A stretch of DNA of 64,000 bases. Origin: Leptasterias polaris (Eukaryota; Echinodermata; Asteroidea; Forcipulatida; Asteriidae). The stretch spans positions 124,001 through 188,000 of the forward strand of contig JAZGTN010000176.1 in NCBI GenBank assembly GCA_037783415.1. The letters are read 5' to 3'. Under the pieces are notes generated by a model that saw only the letters and a program-made list of their open reading frames with translations, did not search any database and was not told where the DNA came from. Below, one piece after another: positions 36,370-46,018 of the stretch. The position numbers and the translations under genes were made by a program. Each line of letters opens with the position of its first letter. Position 1 is the stretch's first letter.

Positions 36370-37011
36370 TTATCAATGGTATACCATTGAAAATACCATT
36401 GATAATACCATTGATAATACCATTGAAAATACCATTGGGGGAAAAGTACCATTCAAACAATTTTTTGGGACGCACCATTGGTTGTACCGTTGAATGTACC
36501 ATTGTCATTGACCGTACCATTATTGGCCATTTACCATTGAATGTACCATTGGCCATTTACCATTGGATGTACCATTGGCCTGCTCCGAATGTACCATTGG
36601 CTGCACCATTGAATGTACCATTGGAACTATTGAATGTACCTTTGAATGTACCATTGGCCACACCATTGAATGTACCACTGTTCACACCATTGAATGTACC
36701 ATTGGCATGCTCTCTGAATGTACCACTGGTCACACCATTGAATGTACCATTGAATGTACCATTGGCCACACCATTGAATGTACCACTGGTCACACCATTG
36801 AATGTACCATTGGCCGCACTATTGAATGTATCATTGAATGTACCATTTGCCACACCATTGAATGTACCATTGGCCACACTATTGAATGTATCATTGAATG
36901 TATTGGCCGCACCATTGAATGTACCATTGGCCACACTATTGAATGTATCATTGAATGTACCATTGGCCGCAAAATTGAATCTACCATTGGTCGCACCGTT
37001 GTATGTACCAT
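36370..37011 (+). repeat. ACCATTG heptamer array open in several frames
   Basis: I count about 30 exact ACCATTG words, mostly spaced so that GAATGTACCATTG and CCACACCATTGAATGTACC recur with periods near 12, 24 and 36 bases. Because periods are multiples of three and the unit lacks stops, three long frames are open at once: 36285-37013 plus, 36563-37048 plus and 36557-37090 minus. They read as NVPLATPL, ECTIGHTI and NGTFNGVA repeats, which I take as by-products rather than genes. Confidence 0.8.
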
Positions 37012-37482
37012 AATATACTACAAGTTTAAGAGCCAAATACATGTATAAAAAGAAATCAATGTATGGCTGCTTATAATGTAAATAACCCATGAATTTTACT
37101 GCACTGTGTTAAAAATGTAAACTATATGCTCGATCAGTGAAATGATAGAGTGGAACATACTGAGAAACATGTTGTTAAAATAACAAATTAGCATTGAAAA
37201 ATTACTTTATTTTTCCTGTAGTGTCTGAAATAAATGTGATACGTATTGCATTTCAATCAGCAACTGTTTGGTGGAATTGTACATGGGGTGTATACATGTA
37301 TGTTAATTGTTGCTGTTGGAAGCATCATGATAACTTTCATAATCCACGTAAAACAATCTGTAATTGTTCTATCCACTGCATGGTATTAGGCACAAGAAAA
37401 TTTGAATACACAAACAGGCACATATGAAATCATCTCTTTTGTATATTTGTGAAGATCTTTGTTGGTGTGAAGTTTGCTTGAG

Positions 37483-38264
37483 TCAGCCGCCGTGCAGTTT
37501 GTAGATTGGATGACATTCACTGTAGTATAATCCGTAGGTGTTTTGCTGATTTCCTGTCAAGTTCATTGATGGGTTTTTTCTTGGAAGTGGTTTTCTTCTT
37601 GTTTGTGTAGACCCCTTGAATAAATCTGTAATATATAATATAATAAGAAAAATTGATTAGCTGCCACATTTCAAACATTGTCTATAAGGCCCTTGTAGAC
37701 TTACAAATCATAGATACAAATGATGCAGGCAGCTGTAAGCTTGATCAAAGGTTTTCAAGTTGGTATGGTTATTATTTTTTATCAGGTATACCTTAGAGGT
37801 AGGCCTACGTGTAAAATGTAAGATTAATTAAATAATTGGTCAGGCGAGACTTCTGATGGACGGTTAATTGCTGTTTGAGTCTGCCATTTTTACCAAATCC
37901 TTTCACCATAAAAGCTACATTTTCAACCGCCCATTATTCTTGAGGATACATGCGTGCACAATCTTCTAAATTTAAATCACAAATGTTTTAAAACAAGTTG
38001 AATTGAAAGCAGAGAAACAATAGTCACAGTTCTGACACAGTCGACAGTTAAAACAAAGTAGCAACTAACACACCCTTATTTATATTTGCATCTGGGAGCC
38101 ATGGGGTGAACATATTTCCTGAACAATAGTCCAAGACTAAGAAGAGTAACATTGACGACTGTCAATTTAGTTGTAGCCTACTTACCAACCAAAGCCGCAT
38201 CCTGAATCAGACAGCCAGCTATGCCACCCAACACTAGCAGCATGCACAGACGGGTGATGTACAT
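37483..38264 (-). CDS. Two-exon gene for a predicted secreted 73-residue peptide
   Basis: Exon 1 (38264 down to 38186) starts at an ATG with A at -3 and encodes MYITRLCMLLVLGGIAGC and onward, a classical signal-peptide pattern (short basic start, long hydrophobic core). It ends one base into a codon at a GTAAG donor. Exon 2 (37625 down to 37483) follows a TATTACAG acceptor; joining gives an aspartate codon and an open frame to TGA. The mature part is basic, with RRK and PRK sites that prohormone convertases could cut, an NLT glycosylation sequon, a Tyr-rich YGLYYSE segment, one cysteine and a HGG end. An AATAAA lies on this strand at 37211-37206. Two more in-frame ATGs (38273, 38282) lie upstream. 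I do not recognise the family: a neuropeptide-like precursor or a small membrane protein are alternatives. It is enclosed by the ACCATTG arrays. Confidence 0.6.
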
Positions 38265-38689
38265 TGTACACATGTAGATCATAGATGCTTGTGTTAAGAA
38301 GTGTTGAAATTGATCAGCAAAACAGTATTAATTGTAAAACTTTCTCCTAGATCATGGAGGGAAAACTTGGGTGTTCCCTGCAATGTCCAGCTACATGGTG
38401 TAGGCCTATACTGTGCTTTGAAAAACTTGCAATTAGTTGCTTGAGCTCACTGTTCTCCATGATGATCACAACCGTTTGAATTCCAATTGCATAGAGAGCC
38501 TATCCCATACTTCACTTTCAGTGCTGCTGTAATACGATCACTTGTGACCTCGCACAACCATGATACACAATACACTGTATACATGGTGGGCTACTGATAC
38601 CATGACCTGTGACCTGGCCCCATGGACCACACATGCACACATGGTGTTGTGCAATAGACATGTACACTTATCTATACAGTATCTCAATC

Positions 38690-38960
38690 CCATTGGAAAG
38701 AGTGGGAAAACCCAGTAGGCCTCCATTTCTAATGGGACCACTTACAGTGTCCCATTTGAAACATTGGTTTATACAGTATCCTATTCGACCAAGTACATTT
38801 CTAAGGTACCACATTGTCCCTGGAAACAATGGGAATTTGCAGAATCCCATTGCGACAAGTTGGGTATCCCATAAGAATCCCATTGAAATAATGAGATCCA
38901 ATTAACACCAGTTGGGTCCCATTGAAAATATAAATGGGACTCAATGGGATTCAATGGGAA
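38690..38960. repeat. CCCATTG/CAATGGG-rich block
   Basis: CCCATTG, TCCCATT and the complementary AATGGGA recur about every 20-40 bases in both orientations, ending in ATGGGACTCAATGGGATTC. It resembles the ACCATTG words of the neighbouring arrays, but is less regular. Confidence 0.6.
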
Positions 38961-38981
38961 TTCTTTACTACTTCATGAGCA

Positions 38982-39740
38982 TATTTTTACCATTTATTAC
39001 CATAACATGTACCGTACATGATTGTTGGTGACTATTGAAGTCTACCATACAATTACCATTGAGCTTATATTTCACCATTCAATACCATTGACATGTACCG
39101 TACATGATTGTTGGTGACGATTCAATACATTGTCTACCATACACATACCGTTGAGCTTATATTTCACCATTCAATACCATTGACATGTACCGTACATGAT
39201 TGTTGGTGACGATTCAATACCATTGTCTACCATACATTTACCATTGAGCTTATATTTCACCATTCAATACCATTGACATGTATCGTACATGATTGTTGGT
39301 GACGATTCAATACATGTATTGTCTACCATACACATACCGTTGAGCTTATATTTCACCATTCAATACCATTGACATGTACCGTACATGATTGTTGGTGACG
39401 ATTCAATACCATTGTCTACCATACATTTACCATTGAGCTTATATTTCACCATTTAATACCATTGACATGTACCGTACATGATTGTTGGTGACGATTCAAT
39501 ACATTGTCTACCATACAAATACCGTTGAGCTTATATTTCACCATTCAATACCATTGACATGTACCGTACATGATTGTTGTGACTATTCAAAACCATTGTC
39601 TACCATACAATTACCATTGAGCTTATATTTCACCATTCAATACCATTGACATGTACCGTACATGATTGTTGTGACCATTGTCTACCGTACAATTACCGTT
39701 GACCAAACATTTTACCATTCGGTACCCATGGCCTGTACCA
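38982..39740 (+). repeat. Minisatellite with ~93-bp unit
   Basis: ACCATTCAATACCATTGACA followed by TGTACCGTACATGATTGTTG recurs with starts at 39074, 39166, 39259, 39355, 39448, 39540 and 39632, spacings of 92-96. Each unit contains the palindrome CATGTACCGTACATG and the words ACCATTG or ACCGTTG. There are about eight units, the last ones diverged. Confidence 0.85.
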
Positions 39741-39836
39741 TACATTACCATTGGTTACCATTCGGTACCATTGGCTACCGTAGAAGTACCGTTGGATTTT
39801 TTTTGTAAGGGTACACACACACACACACAAGTTTAC

Positions 39837-40006
39837 AGTCCACTTCAGGGACTCCCTTACCTGTTAAACCTACGAATGCACAATTCCCTAGCTGAAGGCT
39901 TTCCTCGCTAGAATATTTTTTTACCACACTGCCCGCAATAGCGCCCTCAAGCGTCCGACCCTTCCACCATGCCGCCACAGGTGAGACAACTCGTCCTCTT
40001 TTTGTC
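39837..40006 (+). repeat. Left inverted terminal repeat of the DIRS1-like element
   Basis: From TTACCTGTTAAACCTACGAA through GCGCCCTCAAGCGTCCGACC to AACTCGTCCTCTTTTT it matches the reverse complement of 43677-43824 with few differences. The outermost 20 bases (AGTCCACTTCAGGGACTCCC) are unique to this end and reappear, inverted, in the ICR. Confidence 0.85.
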
Positions 40007-40238
40007 TGGCGTCCGTGAAGTCAAGACGCATTTCCAAAGAGCTTTGTTCAGGTTTTTATGAAACCGTTCCTTGCTTTATATTTTACTGTTTTTCAGTTGA
40101 GTTTTACTTGCTGTTTTGGTAAGTTTCTTTATGCTTTCTTTACCACCTTTTCCAGTGTTTTATTGGTGTATTTTCTTTGTTGTTTTTACCGGAAATAAAT
40201 AATAAATTTCTGGCAAAAAAAATAAAAAAAATAAAATT

Positions 40239-40373
40239 ATGGCGGAGCTACGAGGTAAGCGTGTCACACCTTCACGCACTGCCTATGGTCGTGGCCGCGG
40301 CTCCAAGCCTGGATATACTCCTCGGCCTAAGTCTTCTTTCGGGTCGCCCCGGGGCGGCCCGTGGCGTAGGTGA
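40239..40373 (+). pseudogene. Residual gag start of the DIRS1-like element
   Basis: ATG at 40239 opens a frame reading MAELRGKRVTPSRTAYGRGR and stopping after about 45 residues. The same leader and start (ATGGCGG...GGTAAGCGTG) occur in the 57.4-57.9 kb fragment, where gag continues with a cysteine motif. Here reverse transcriptase sequence follows almost at once, so most of gag has been deleted. Confidence 0.6.
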
Positions 40374-40383
40374 CGATCTCACT

Positions 40384-42073
40384 CTCTCGGCCCCTCCCCT
40401 AGGGCCCGTGGGGGACCGTCTTTCCAATTTCGCAAAGACTTGGGCCCTTTTCACCGACGACAGGTGGGTACTTGGTTACCGTCAGGCACGGTTACGTTCT
40501 CGAGTTCACAAGTACCCCCCGTCGTCGCCTCTTCTCAGGATAACCCCAGTCCCGTCGGATCCAGACAAGCGTCTGGCACTGGAGTCAGAAATCCAAGCTC
40601 TCCTCTTCAAAAGAGCAATCACCAGGGTTCCAACCAGTCAGGAAAGTCTGGGTTTTTATTCAACATTCTTCCTTACAACCAAGAAGTCAGGGGAATGGTG
40701 CCCCATCCTAAATCTGCGCCCCTTGAATCGTTACATACGACCAAGACGCTTCCGGATGGAAACTTTGCACATAGTCCTCGAGTCGTTACCACTTCCAGCG
40801 TGGGCAGCCTCCCTCGACTTGAAGGACGCTTACTTGCATGTACCCATTGCAAAACATCACCGGCCCTTCTTGCGGTTCCGTTACTCAAACGTAACCTTCC
40901 AATTTCGATCGCTTCCCTTCGGGCTATCAACAGCTCCAAGAGTGTTCACACGACTAGTGAAAATTGTAGCTGCCACTCTGCGAAAACGCCATGTCCGTCT
41001 GTTTGTCTATCTAGACGATTGGCTGATCGTAGGAAACACAAGGACAGAAGCACTGGCCGCAATGGCCCCCACACGCCAGATTGCCACGGACCTGGGCTTC
41101 TTCTTCAACGAGGAGAAATGCAAGCCTGTTCCTTCGCAAAAACCATTTTTTCTCGGTGCCGTATTAGATCTCCGGCAAGGGCTTGTCATCCCCACCCGCG
41201 AACGGATTGAGAATCTTCGGGCGTGTGCGACTTTGTTCATGTCCGCCCGGTTTGCACCAGCAGCGGCATGGTTGCGCCTCTTGGGTCTCATGGCAAGTAT
41301 GGTGGATCTCATACCTTGGTGCCGGATGCGACTTCGTCCAATACAACTGTACCTTCTGTCGCAGTTCAAGCCTCATTGGGACCCAATTTACCTACCGATC
41401 CCAGTCCTTCCTGCAGTTATCCCTCGCATTCATTGGTGGGCTCAGGAAGAGAACTTGAGCCGGGGGCTTGTTTTTCCACGCCCTCCTCCTACACAGGCAC
41501 TAATGATGGACGCCTCCAACACGGGTTGGGGTGCCCACTTGGGGGCGGAGACATGTGCAGGGACTTGGTCTCAGCTGGAACGCACCCTTCACATCAATGT
41601 CCTCGAACTGTTAGCCGTCCATCATGCCCTGATCAGGTTCGGCCAGACGGTATCTCACCATCATGTCCTGGTCAGATCCGACAATTTGACAGTAGTCATA
41701 CATCAATTATCAGGGGAGCACTCGATCTCCTCGTCTCTGCATGTTTCTATGGGACGTTCTAAGTTGGTGCGTAGCACACAACGTTTCCCTAACAGCAGTT
41801 CATTTACCAGGGGAACTGAATACAGTAGCCGATGCTCTTTCCAGAGGAAAGATCCTCCCAACAGAATGGACCCTTCACCCACTGGTGGTTCAGGCAGTTT
41901 TTCAGAAGTTCGATCGCCCTCATATCGACCTGTTCGCCTCAGCTCTAAACAACCAGTTACCGGTATATTGCGCAAGAGGTCACGATCCTCAGGCATGGGC
42001 TTGGGATGCCCTGTCCGTCGATTGGACAAACATATGTACGCATACGCATACCCGCCAATATCCCTTCTTTTAA
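40384..42073 (+). pseudogene. DIRS reverse transcriptase-RNase H (one frameshift)
   Basis: The open frame 40177-42207 holds reverse transcriptase from about 40384. Motif A is LDLKDAYLHVPI, motif B is LPFGLSTAPRVFTRL, and motif C is YLDD (41008-41019) within FVYLDDWLIVG. RNase H follows: MMDASNTGWGAHLG with Asp at 41509, LELLAVHHAL and RSDNLTVV. Near 41700 one frameshift moves the rest of RNase H (TRSPRLCMFLWDVLSWC, HLPGELNTVADALSRG) into the next frame, which runs to 42073. The sequence before 40384 in the listed frame is not part of the protein. The enzyme copies element RNA into DNA. Confidence 0.85.
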
Positions 42074-42079
42074 GGGTCT

Positions 42080-43323
42080 TGACGAAGATCGAGGCGACTC
42101 ACTGTCGGGCCAGTTTTTGGCCACGTCAACCATGGTTCCAAAACCTAATCCGTCTCCTCATATATCCCCCTGTGGTTCTCCCTCAACAGGAAGATCTGAT
42201 CAGTTAACCTCATTCCCGCATCCGTCATGCTCAGTCGGGGACACTGCATTTAACGTGCTGGTTGCTGTCGAGCGATCTCTCTGCTCAGCTGGCCTTTCAA
42301 CAGACGCTGCAGCCTTGGCAGCCAGGGGTCGGCGATCGTCAAGCCGGCGAACGTACGACAGCCGATTACGACATTATCACAAGTGGTGCCGGGACAGATC
42401 TATTGATCCCTGCTCAGCATCAGTTCGACATATAGGTGATTTTCTTCTCGAACTGTTCCAACAAGGCCTCTCTGTGGCTACTGTTCGGGGATATCAAGCA
42501 GCTTTGGGGGTCGTTCATGATGGTTTTCAGAAGGGGCGACCATTTCTAACAGTAAGGCCTTGGCCCAGCTACTGCGAGGTATGTGCATAGAACGTCCTCC
42601 CCGCAAGAAACTCCTTCCCTCTTGGGATCTTGGTCAGGTCTTACAATCACTTTCCCAAGCGCCCTTTGAGCCTATGGCTCACAGTTCTTTGCTTAGCCGT
42701 TCTTTGCTATTGAGACAGTTTTTCTGGTGGCCATAGCTACAGCAAGACGTCATAGCGAGCTTAGGGCATTAACTCTTGACCAAGGTCACATCAGTTGGGA
42801 ACCGAATGGGGTACGTCTGATCCCTCATATTTCCTTTCTTACGAAAAACCAATCATCGTCCTATCAGCCACCAGATATCTTTATCCCTGACATCAAATCA
42901 GTTTCTACGGTGTCAGAGGATAAATTGTGGTGTCCAGTTCGGGCACTCAAATGGTATCTGGCTCAGACAAAGTCACTCCGGGGGGAGGTTTCTCAGATCT
43001 TCATATCGACTACCAGGCCCCATGGTGCGGTCTCGCCGGACACCATCTCGCGCTGGATTGTTAAAGCAATCCAGTCATCCAACTCTGAGTGGCCCACCAC
43101 TCCTGGCGGCAGTATCCATGCCCATGAGACTAGGGCTGTATCGACCTCTTGGGCCTTCATGAAAGGAGTCCCACTGCAGGACATTCTCCAAGCAGCAGCC
43201 TGGAAGACTCCCTCAACCTTCACGTCTTGCTATCTGCGAGATGTCATGCGAACACATGGACGGGTTGCTCAGGCCTCCCTAAGTTCAGCTACGCCTTCGG
43301 GTTCTACCCCTCAACAGGGATAA
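42080..43323 (+). pseudogene. DIRS tyrosine recombinase (YR), frames interrupted
   Basis: The N-terminal SAM-like domain (RTYDSRLRHYHKWCRDRS, HIGDFLLELFQQGLSVATVR) lies in the frame ending at 42590. A middle part (LAQLLRGMCIERPPRKKLLP) continues in another frame to about 42730. The catalytic part lies in 42727-43323: ARRHSELRALTL with the first arginine, the HETR box (His at 43123-43125), and FTSCYLRDV with the likely nucleophile Tyr at 43231-43233. The usual R-HxxR-Y set is therefore present but split over three frames. The enzyme family integrates circular DNA by site-specific recombination, replacing the integrase of LTR elements. Confidence 0.85.
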
Positions 43324-43514
43324 GATGTCCTACCCCAAGGCCCTTGGAACTCAGTCTTTTGGGTGAGTACCCACTTTTTGTTCCTTTTGATTTTTAATTT
43401 TCATGATATGGGAGGACGCAAAGGGACGAACTTACAGGGTTTTTCAGTTTGATCCCTTTAATGTCTCCTCCTTAGTTTGCTTCACCGGGCCTTCTCCATG
43501 GTTCGGTGCTAATC

Positions 43515-43617
43515 TGTGCATTCGTAGGTTTAACAGGTAAGGGAGTCCCTGAAGTGGACTCCCCCAAATCAAGGGTGATTTGGGAGTCCGCGAAGGGACG
43601 ATACTTACCTGTTAAAC
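43515..43617 (+). repeat. Internal complementary region (ICR) of the DIRS1-like element
   Basis: 43515-43561 is the reverse complement of the left end (TTCGTAGGTTTAACAGGTAA, GGGAGTCCCTGAAGTGGACT). 43560-43617 is the reverse complement of the right end (CCCCCAAATCAAGGGTGATT, GATACTTACCTGTTAAAC). The junction of the two halves falls at 43560. The hairpins GGGAGTCC/GGACTCCC and CCCAAATCA/TGATTTGGG are also visible. Confidence 0.85.
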
Positions 43618-43676
43618 TTCCCACCCTCCTTCCCCACTTGGGCTCGGTTTCTCTTCTTTTTTTACTCACACTTTAG

Positions 43677-43868
43677 AAAAAGAGGACGAGTTGTCTCACA
43701 TGCGGCGGCATGGTGGAAGGGTCGGACGCTTGAGGGCGCTATTGCGGGCAGAGTGGTAAAAAAAGATTCTAGCGAGGAAAGCCTTCGGCTAGGGAATTGT
43801 GCATTCGTAGGTTTAACAGGTAAGTATCGTCCCTTCGCGGACTCCCAAATCACCCTTGATTTGGGGGA
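43677..43868 (+). repeat. Right inverted terminal repeat of the DIRS1-like element
   Basis: AAAAAGAGGACGAGTTGTCT through GTTTAACAGGTAAG is the inverted copy of the left terminus. The outer 44 bases (TATCGTCCCTTCGCGGACTC...TTGATTTGGGGGA) are specific to this end and recur, inverted, in the ICR. The end contains a CCCAAATCA-loop-TGATTTGGG hairpin. Confidence 0.85.
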
Positions 43869-45605
43869 TTATACAATGATATACCGATTCAAATAGCCCT
43901 AAAAATGACATTATTTCTCTAATCAAAAGATAATTTAATACAAAGTGATACTCGCGGAAAGTTTTAGGACAATTATCCCTCCCAGATAAATGGTATTTGG
44001 AGCATGACCAAAGCCATGCTCCCCACAAAATGGAGAGAAATACAGACCGAAAATAATGTGCTCTCTCTCTTGCTCAAAGCTAAAAATGGAAAAGAGGGTG
44101 AGCTGAAAGGTCGCAACCCCAAAGTTAACTTTTTATAGTAAATATGTTAATTACAAAAGTTGGAATAAACACTTGAACACTGAAGGCGCACTTGGGTTCC
44201 CTATATTAAAAAGAAATTGATTTATTCTCTTCCCGGTTACAAAGAAAGGGAAAGGCGATTTAAACGCTGTTTATACATTAGTTGATATTATATTGATTTA
44301 ACATCTCAAATAAAAGAGAATTAAAACCTGGCGGGTCTCGACAAAATATAAAAGAAGAATTTACCAAAATAACACGATTTAACTTTGATACAATGCAAAT
44401 ATAAAAATGAATGAATGGCGGATGAATGATCTGTTGGTGGACGTGATGGCACGTGCACCCGGCGTAAATGAAGATACACTGGAAGATCGATGAAGATAAA
44501 GGTATGAAAGAATCAAAAGTACTATTAGAAATAAATTGTTTCTAATAATCAACAGGTGGAAGCAAACAAATCAATCAATCAATCAAAAAAACTCTCAGAC
44601 TTTAGCAGAAGTTGCCAGTCTTGGACAAACCAAGGAAAAAGTGTAGACATAAGAAATTAAAGAGTAACCTTCAGTCTCCAGTAAATTAACTTTAAATCGA
44701 AGGAGACATAAAGCTATCATGGGTTTATGCAACCAAAATTAAATAATGCAGTGTATCTTAAAAAGTGTGCTAAGAAAACACTAACTTTGAATGTAGTTTT
44801 AAGCCATGAAATAAAAAAGTACTGTATTCTTTCCATAATACAATAATAATGCAGACATTAAAGCAACATTAAATAAAGCAAGTTCAAAGCAAAATAATAC
44901 TGAGACAAAATGTTATTCACATTTTGTAAGCTTTCAAAAGTTGAAAGAGCATGGAAAACAACAAATCAAAAACTATCAATTCAAAATAAGAGCTTTTAAA
45001 AAGGAACTTTTGTTCTAGAACTTCAATAAGCAAAATCCACTCACACAAAGAGAAAGTATGAAGTGATTGTTCAAATTAAATGTAAATTGACAATCTGATC
45101 TTAACTTCAGAAACTTAAGGAATAATTCTTAAGCCTAGACATACAAGAAAGATAAAAGTAAAATCAAACTCACCTAGAGCAGGACAGGGGATGAACATAT
45201 ATAATAAATATTGTGACTATGAGCTGGGCTGTTGCAATCTAACACAGATATCCGACACAGGCAAAGTGTACATACTGAAGAAACTTGGGAGGTTAATTCT
45301 CACAACTTTCCTCCGTCGGAGTCCAGTGGCCAAGTGTCCAAACACTTTATTGGGTAAATTCACTGGCGTCTGGACAATCCTTCATCAATGCGCTGTGATT
45401 GGTTGCATAGCCTGCTACCAATTACCCACTCATCACACACCACTAGGCAACCACCCACTCCTAGACTCACCCTAGTCATCAGAGCTGAACATAGGTATAC
45501 ATGTACTAGGAATTTTTCAAAAAAGGGGCCTACAATTTTATCCCATTACACATTTTTCAAACTTTGCACTGAAAAAGTCTTTGATGAACCAAAACTACCC
45601 TATAC
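43869..45605. other. Non-coding AT-rich stretch
   Basis: No gene supported. A local inverted repeat GGAGCATG...CATGCTCC occurs at about 43999-44020. The open frames at 45191-45475 and 45388-45804 have no domain or splice support. Confidence 0.4.
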
Positions 45606-45835
45606 AAAAATGTACAGACCTATTTTTCTGAGAATGGTGTCATCAGTTATTCTGGATGTTGACAGAATTTTGCTTCAGAAGGGTATAAAATACAATGGCA
45701 ATTTACACCATTTTAATTTGAGGTTAGAGACTTGTAACTTTTCCCCCACTCCCCACTCACATGAGGACTCTTTCTATTGGAAAATGAGTACATCACAAAA
45801 TTGAATTGGTCATTTCACTTCCTTTTTAATATTGC
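45606..45835 (-). repeat. Interspersed repeat copy, inverted relative to 35757-35985
   Basis: The reverse complement aligns with 35757-35985 over almost its full length (TGTACATTTTTGTAT end, CAATGGCAATTTACACCATT, AATGAGTACATCACAAAATT). Confidence 0.7.
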
Positions 45836-45855
45836 CTGTGTACTAAATGGTTCAG

Positions 45856-46018
45856 CCTCAGGTTTGGTGGTATTCCAGAGAATCCAACAGAACCCACCAC
45901 CTTCCCCTCTGACATAGTCAAGAAGATCCTTCATCTGTTAAGTGAGCGGTCACTGTCATCAAGCTCTGTTAACTCAAACAGTTGCTCGTCAAGGCTATGT
46001 ACCACTAAATCTGTCTGA
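45856..46018 (+). CDS. Candidate terminal exon of an unrecognised host gene
   Basis: After an acceptor-like ATTGCCTG...GGTTCAG the frame reads LRFGGIPENPTEPTTFPSDI, then VKKILHLLSERSLSS and a Ser-rich tail, stopping at TGA (46016-46018), about 54 residues. There is no start codon, consistent with a terminal exon. An AATAAA at about 46519 could end the transcript. The composition is convincingly protein-like, but I do not recognise the family and no upstream exon was located. Confidence 0.45.

Larger units (their letters stand above)
36356..39812. mobile_element. 3.46 kb TIR-bounded interval filled with ACCATTG-type arrays and carrying a small gene
   Basis: The left end reads ACCCTTACAAAAAA (36356-36369) and the right end TTTTTTGTAAGGGT (39799-39812), exact inverted repeats that extend by one more T/A pair. 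Just inside, the left end has CAATGGTA and the right end TACCGTTGG, again inverted. The interval holds a left ACCATTG array (36370-37011), a CCCATTG-rich block (38690-38960), a 93-bp minisatellite (38982-39740) and, between the arrays, a two-exon minus-strand gene. This looks like a DNA transposon or foldback-type element. The target duplication is unclear (only CA on both sides). No transposase was found. Confidence 0.5.
39837..43868 (+). mobile_element. DIRS1-like tyrosine-recombinase retrotransposon, about 4.03 kb
   Basis: It has the full DIRS1 plan: split inverted termini, reverse transcriptase with RNase H, tyrosine recombinase and an internal complementary region (ICR). The ICR (43515-43617) is the reverse complement of the outer left end joined to that of the outer right end, and this fixes the element borders at about 39837 and 43868. 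Known DIRS elements use this ICR to circularise and integrate without making target duplications; none is seen here. Most of gag is missing, and the coding frames contain at least two frameshifts, so this copy is probably non-autonomous. Confidence 0.88.

Noticed and set aside
36285..37013. 242-residue open frame on plus (and 36557-37090 minus, 36563-37048 plus) as protein genes
   Set aside because: All arise from the stop-free ACCATTG array with period a multiple of three; three frames are open at once, composition is pure repeat, and no splice or start context supports a gene.
38982..39740. CRISPR-like array
   Set aside because: The repeats are contiguous 93-bp units without unique spacers, in a eukaryotic setting with no cas genes.
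40177..40383. N-terminal part of the 676-codon frame as reverse transcriptase sequence
   Set aside because: It covers the AT-rich leader and the residual gag in another frame; homology to the second DIRS copy begins only at about 40384.
45191..45804. Two overlapping frames (94 and 138 residues) as genes
   Set aside because: The second runs through the interspersed repeat shared with 35757; neither has a recognised domain.
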